Of a stretch of 64,000 bases of DNA, positions 62,500 to 64,000 are shown one piece after another. Both the position numbers and the translations under genes were made by a program. Under the pieces are notes generated by a model. The model was given only the letters and a program-made list of their open reading frames with translations, searched no databases and was not told the origin of the DNA. The stretch spans positions 1 through 64,000 of the forward strand of contig NZ_BDCU01000041.1 in NCBI RefSeq assembly GCF_001618425.1, in the 5' to 3' direction. How positions within the stretch are numbered: position 1 is the first letter of the stretch; each line of letters opens with the position of its first letter. This DNA comes from Nocardia fusca NBRC 14340. Its GTDB lineage: Bacteria; Actinomycetota; Actinomycetes; Mycobacteriales; Mycobacteriaceae.

Positions 62500-62988
62500 T
62501 CAGCCGCGGACCCGGGTCAGGAACGCGGTGATGTTCTCCCGGATCTGCTCGATCCGGAACTCGGGATCGAAATCGTCGCGGTAGGCACGGCCCATCGCGG
62601 GCGTTTTCTTCCGGCGGGCGTACAGCGAACACGCCAGATCGTCACACATATAGGTCCCGGTCGAGTTGCCGCGCCGACCGGCCTCGCCCGCCTTCCGTGC
62701 CGTCATCAGCACCACACCGCCGTTGGAGTGCGTGGTGGAGCAGATCGTGCACATCTGCGAACGCCGTGGTCCACCGGTTTCGTACCGCAGTGCGATACCG
62801 GCCGGGCCGTGCTCCTCGGGGATCACGAGATAGGCGCGCCCGGCTGCTCCGGGATCGGACCACCCCAGGAAGTCCAGGTCGTCCCAGGGACGGTCCGCCA
62901 GGTCGGTGGGTATCGCCAGACGTTTGGCGTCGCCCTTCGAGCAATTGACGAACGACGCTCTGATCTCGCGTTCGGTCAGGGGTTCCAT
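62500..62988 (-). CDS. FBP (FusB-like EF-G-binding) zinc-finger protein
   Basis: The 162-residue protein has the FBP C-terminal treble-clef zinc finger: MCTICSTTH and, 38 residues on, YMCDDLACSLYAR (the four Cys ligands). The N-terminal helix pair has ASFVNCSKGDAKRLAIP. FusB-type proteins bind elongation factor G and rescue it from fusidic acid; in actinomycetes the role is unknown. AAGGAG lies 10 nt before ATG 62988, and the longer open frame upstream is rejected. Confidence 0.85.
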   Translation of the reverse strand: MEPLTEREIRASFVNCSKGDAKRLAIPTDLADRPWDDLDFLGWSDPGAAGRAYLVIPEEHGPAGIALRYETGGPRRSQMCTICSTTHSNGGVVLMTARKAGEAGRRGNSTGTYMCDDLACSLYARRKKTPAMGRAYRDDFDPEFRIEQIRENITAFLTRVRG

Positions 62989-63234
62989 GACACTGCATCT
63001 CCTTCGACAGTCGGGATGGACAAACCGCGACAATTTATCGGCAACCCGGCCGGCGGGCAATCTATTTTCCGGCGGTGGCGGATGCGCACCCGCCCGGAGC
63101 CCGGCGCCGCGCGGCGGGCCCGCGCGGCCGCGGGCGGCGCGGTGTCGGCCCGGGAACGTTTGGCCGGAAGTGCCGATCCGGACCCCGGGCGCCGTCCTAC
63201 AGTGAGGTAGACCACAGCGGCGACAGGAGTTGGT
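62989..63234. other. Divergent intergenic region
   Basis: About 245 bp between the FBP and monooxygenase starts. I see no gene. AT-rich stretches such as GACAATTTATCGGC at 63029-63045 may hold the promoter of one or both genes. Confidence 0.5.
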
Positions 63235-64000
63235 ATGAGTGCGCGACGCCCGGTGTCGATCCTGATCATCGGCGCCGGATTCGGTGGTATCGGCGTGGCG
63301 ATCGAGCTGCGCCGGCACGGATTCGACGACATCACCATCCTCGAAAAGGCCGACGACCTCGGCGGCGTGTGGCGGGAGAACACCTACCCCGGCGCGGCCT
63401 GCGATGTGCCGTCTCCGCTGTACTCCTACTCCTTCGAGCAGAAGCCCGATTGGCCACAGCGGTACTCCGGTCAGGCCGCCATCCACGACTATCTGCGCGG
63501 CGTAACCCGCCGGCACGGCCTGCTGGAGCGGATCGAGTTCGGCGTCGCGGTCACCGGCGCGGTGTTCGACGAGCAGACCGGGAGCTGGACGGTGCAGACC
63601 GCCGACGGCGGCCGGCGGACCGCACAGGTGCTGATCTCCGCCGTGGGCCAGCTGTCGCGCCCGCAACTGCCCGCCATCCCGGGCGTCGGCAGTTTCGCCG
63701 GCCCCGCCTTCCATTCGGCCCTGTGGGATCACGAGGTCGACCTCACCGGGAAACGGGTGGCCTGCATCGGCACCGGCGCGAGTGCCATCCAGTACGTTCC
63801 ACAGATCCAGCCCGTGGTCGAGCAGCTGACCCTGTTCCAGCGCACCGCGGCCTGGGTGCTGCCCAAGTTCGATACCGACTACTCCCCGATCCAGCACAAG
63901 CTCTTCGCCAAGATCCCCGGCATGCTGCTGGTGGAACGGCTCGGCTGGTGGCTCACCGCCGAGATCTCCTCGCTGGGTCTGGTGGAACTGCCGATCATCA
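63235..64000 (+). CDS. Baeyer-Villiger flavin monooxygenase, 5' part
   Basis: The first 255 codons are present and the gene continues past the window. The product starts with an FAD Rossmann motif GAGFGGIG (13-20), then ENTYPGAACDVPS (48-60) and the class I Baeyer-Villiger fingerprint FxGxxxHxxxW as FAGPAFHSALW (154-164), followed by the NADPH motif GTGASAIQ. These identify an O2- and NADPH-dependent Baeyer-Villiger enzyme that turns ketones into esters or lactones. AGGAG lies about 6 nt before ATG 63235. The substrate is unknown. Confidence 0.92.
   Translation, partial: MSARRPVSILIIGAGFGGIGVAIELRRHGFDDITILEKADDLGGVWRENTYPGAACDVPSPLYSYSFEQKPDWPQRYSGQAAIHDYLRGVTRRHGLLERIEFGVAVTGAVFDEQTGSWTVQTADGGRRTAQVLISAVGQLSRPQLPAIPGVGSFAGPAFHSALWDHEVDLTGKRVACIGTGASAIQYVPQIQPVVEQLTLFQRTAAWVLPKFDTDYSPIQHKLFAKIPGMLLVERLGWWLTAEISSLGLVELPII

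Overview
The window is high-GC DNA from an actinomycete, most likely a Nocardia-like member of the Mycobacteriales. Supporting signs are many GTG starts, GTGA/ATGA start-stop overlaps, a mycothiol-dependent-type enzyme, a cutinase-family protein and paired transmembrane DUF7144 proteins. The genus is inferred from content only. I see no rRNA, tRNA, CRISPR array or intact insertion sequence; the sequence is chromosomal accessory and housekeeping material.

Layout. 0-5.7 kb: tail of an unknown gene, a TetR regulator behind two tandem palindromic operators, a small unknown gene, two convergent aminoglycoside kinases (APH(3'')-like and APH(3')-like), a flavin monooxygenase and a secreted Gly/Trp-rich protein. 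6.2-9.8 kb: a four-gene compatible-solute ABC importer with overlapping genes. 9.9-14.8 kb: a FUSC membrane protein, then a leftward P450-TetR-mycothiol-enzyme group with a palindrome over the P450 start, and YnfA. 15-17.2 kb: metY with a long-hairpin leader, a PASTA-like lipoprotein, a perfect 22-bp-stem terminator and a 35-residue ORF with an ideal ribosome binding site. 17.6-25.8 kb: the potassium system kdpFABCDE, preceded by a coupled 27-residue membrane peptide and carrying an enlarged, cysteine-bearing KdpC.

25.8-41.3 kb: DUF7144 protein, SdsA-type alkylsulfatase, two small membrane proteins, two SDRs divergent from an ECF sigma factor with a SnoaL tail, a CPBP-type membrane protein, DUF1330 and LysR proteins, a decayed TIM-barrel gene, a second DUF7144 protein, AI-2E exporter with SHOCT partner, a MalT-like LuxR regulator, a 65-residue protein and an aldo/keto reductase. 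Five intergenic sites in this stretch resemble one inverted repeat, TCACCCG-N3-CGGGTGA, suggesting a local regulon.

41.5-58.4 kb: envelope-oriented genes: deacetylase lipoprotein divergent from a DUF4015 glycosidase-like protein, cutinase with a Thr-rich tail, a nucleoside deaminase, a translationally coupled GT2/TIGR04282/methyltransferase trio divergent from a polytopic membrane protein, a histidine kinase lacking its ATPase domain, a second NodB deacetylase, then an AT-richer segment with a PLP enzyme and an ATPase-LuxR regulator bounded by gene fragments, and a sugar-epimerase-like gene. 58.6-64 kb: quinone oxidoreductase behind a MerR-type promoter, ArsR/AHSA1 pair, aminoglycoside nucleotidyltransferase-like gene, ankyrin protein, a large terminator hairpin, an FBP zinc protein and a Baeyer-Villiger monooxygenase running off the end.
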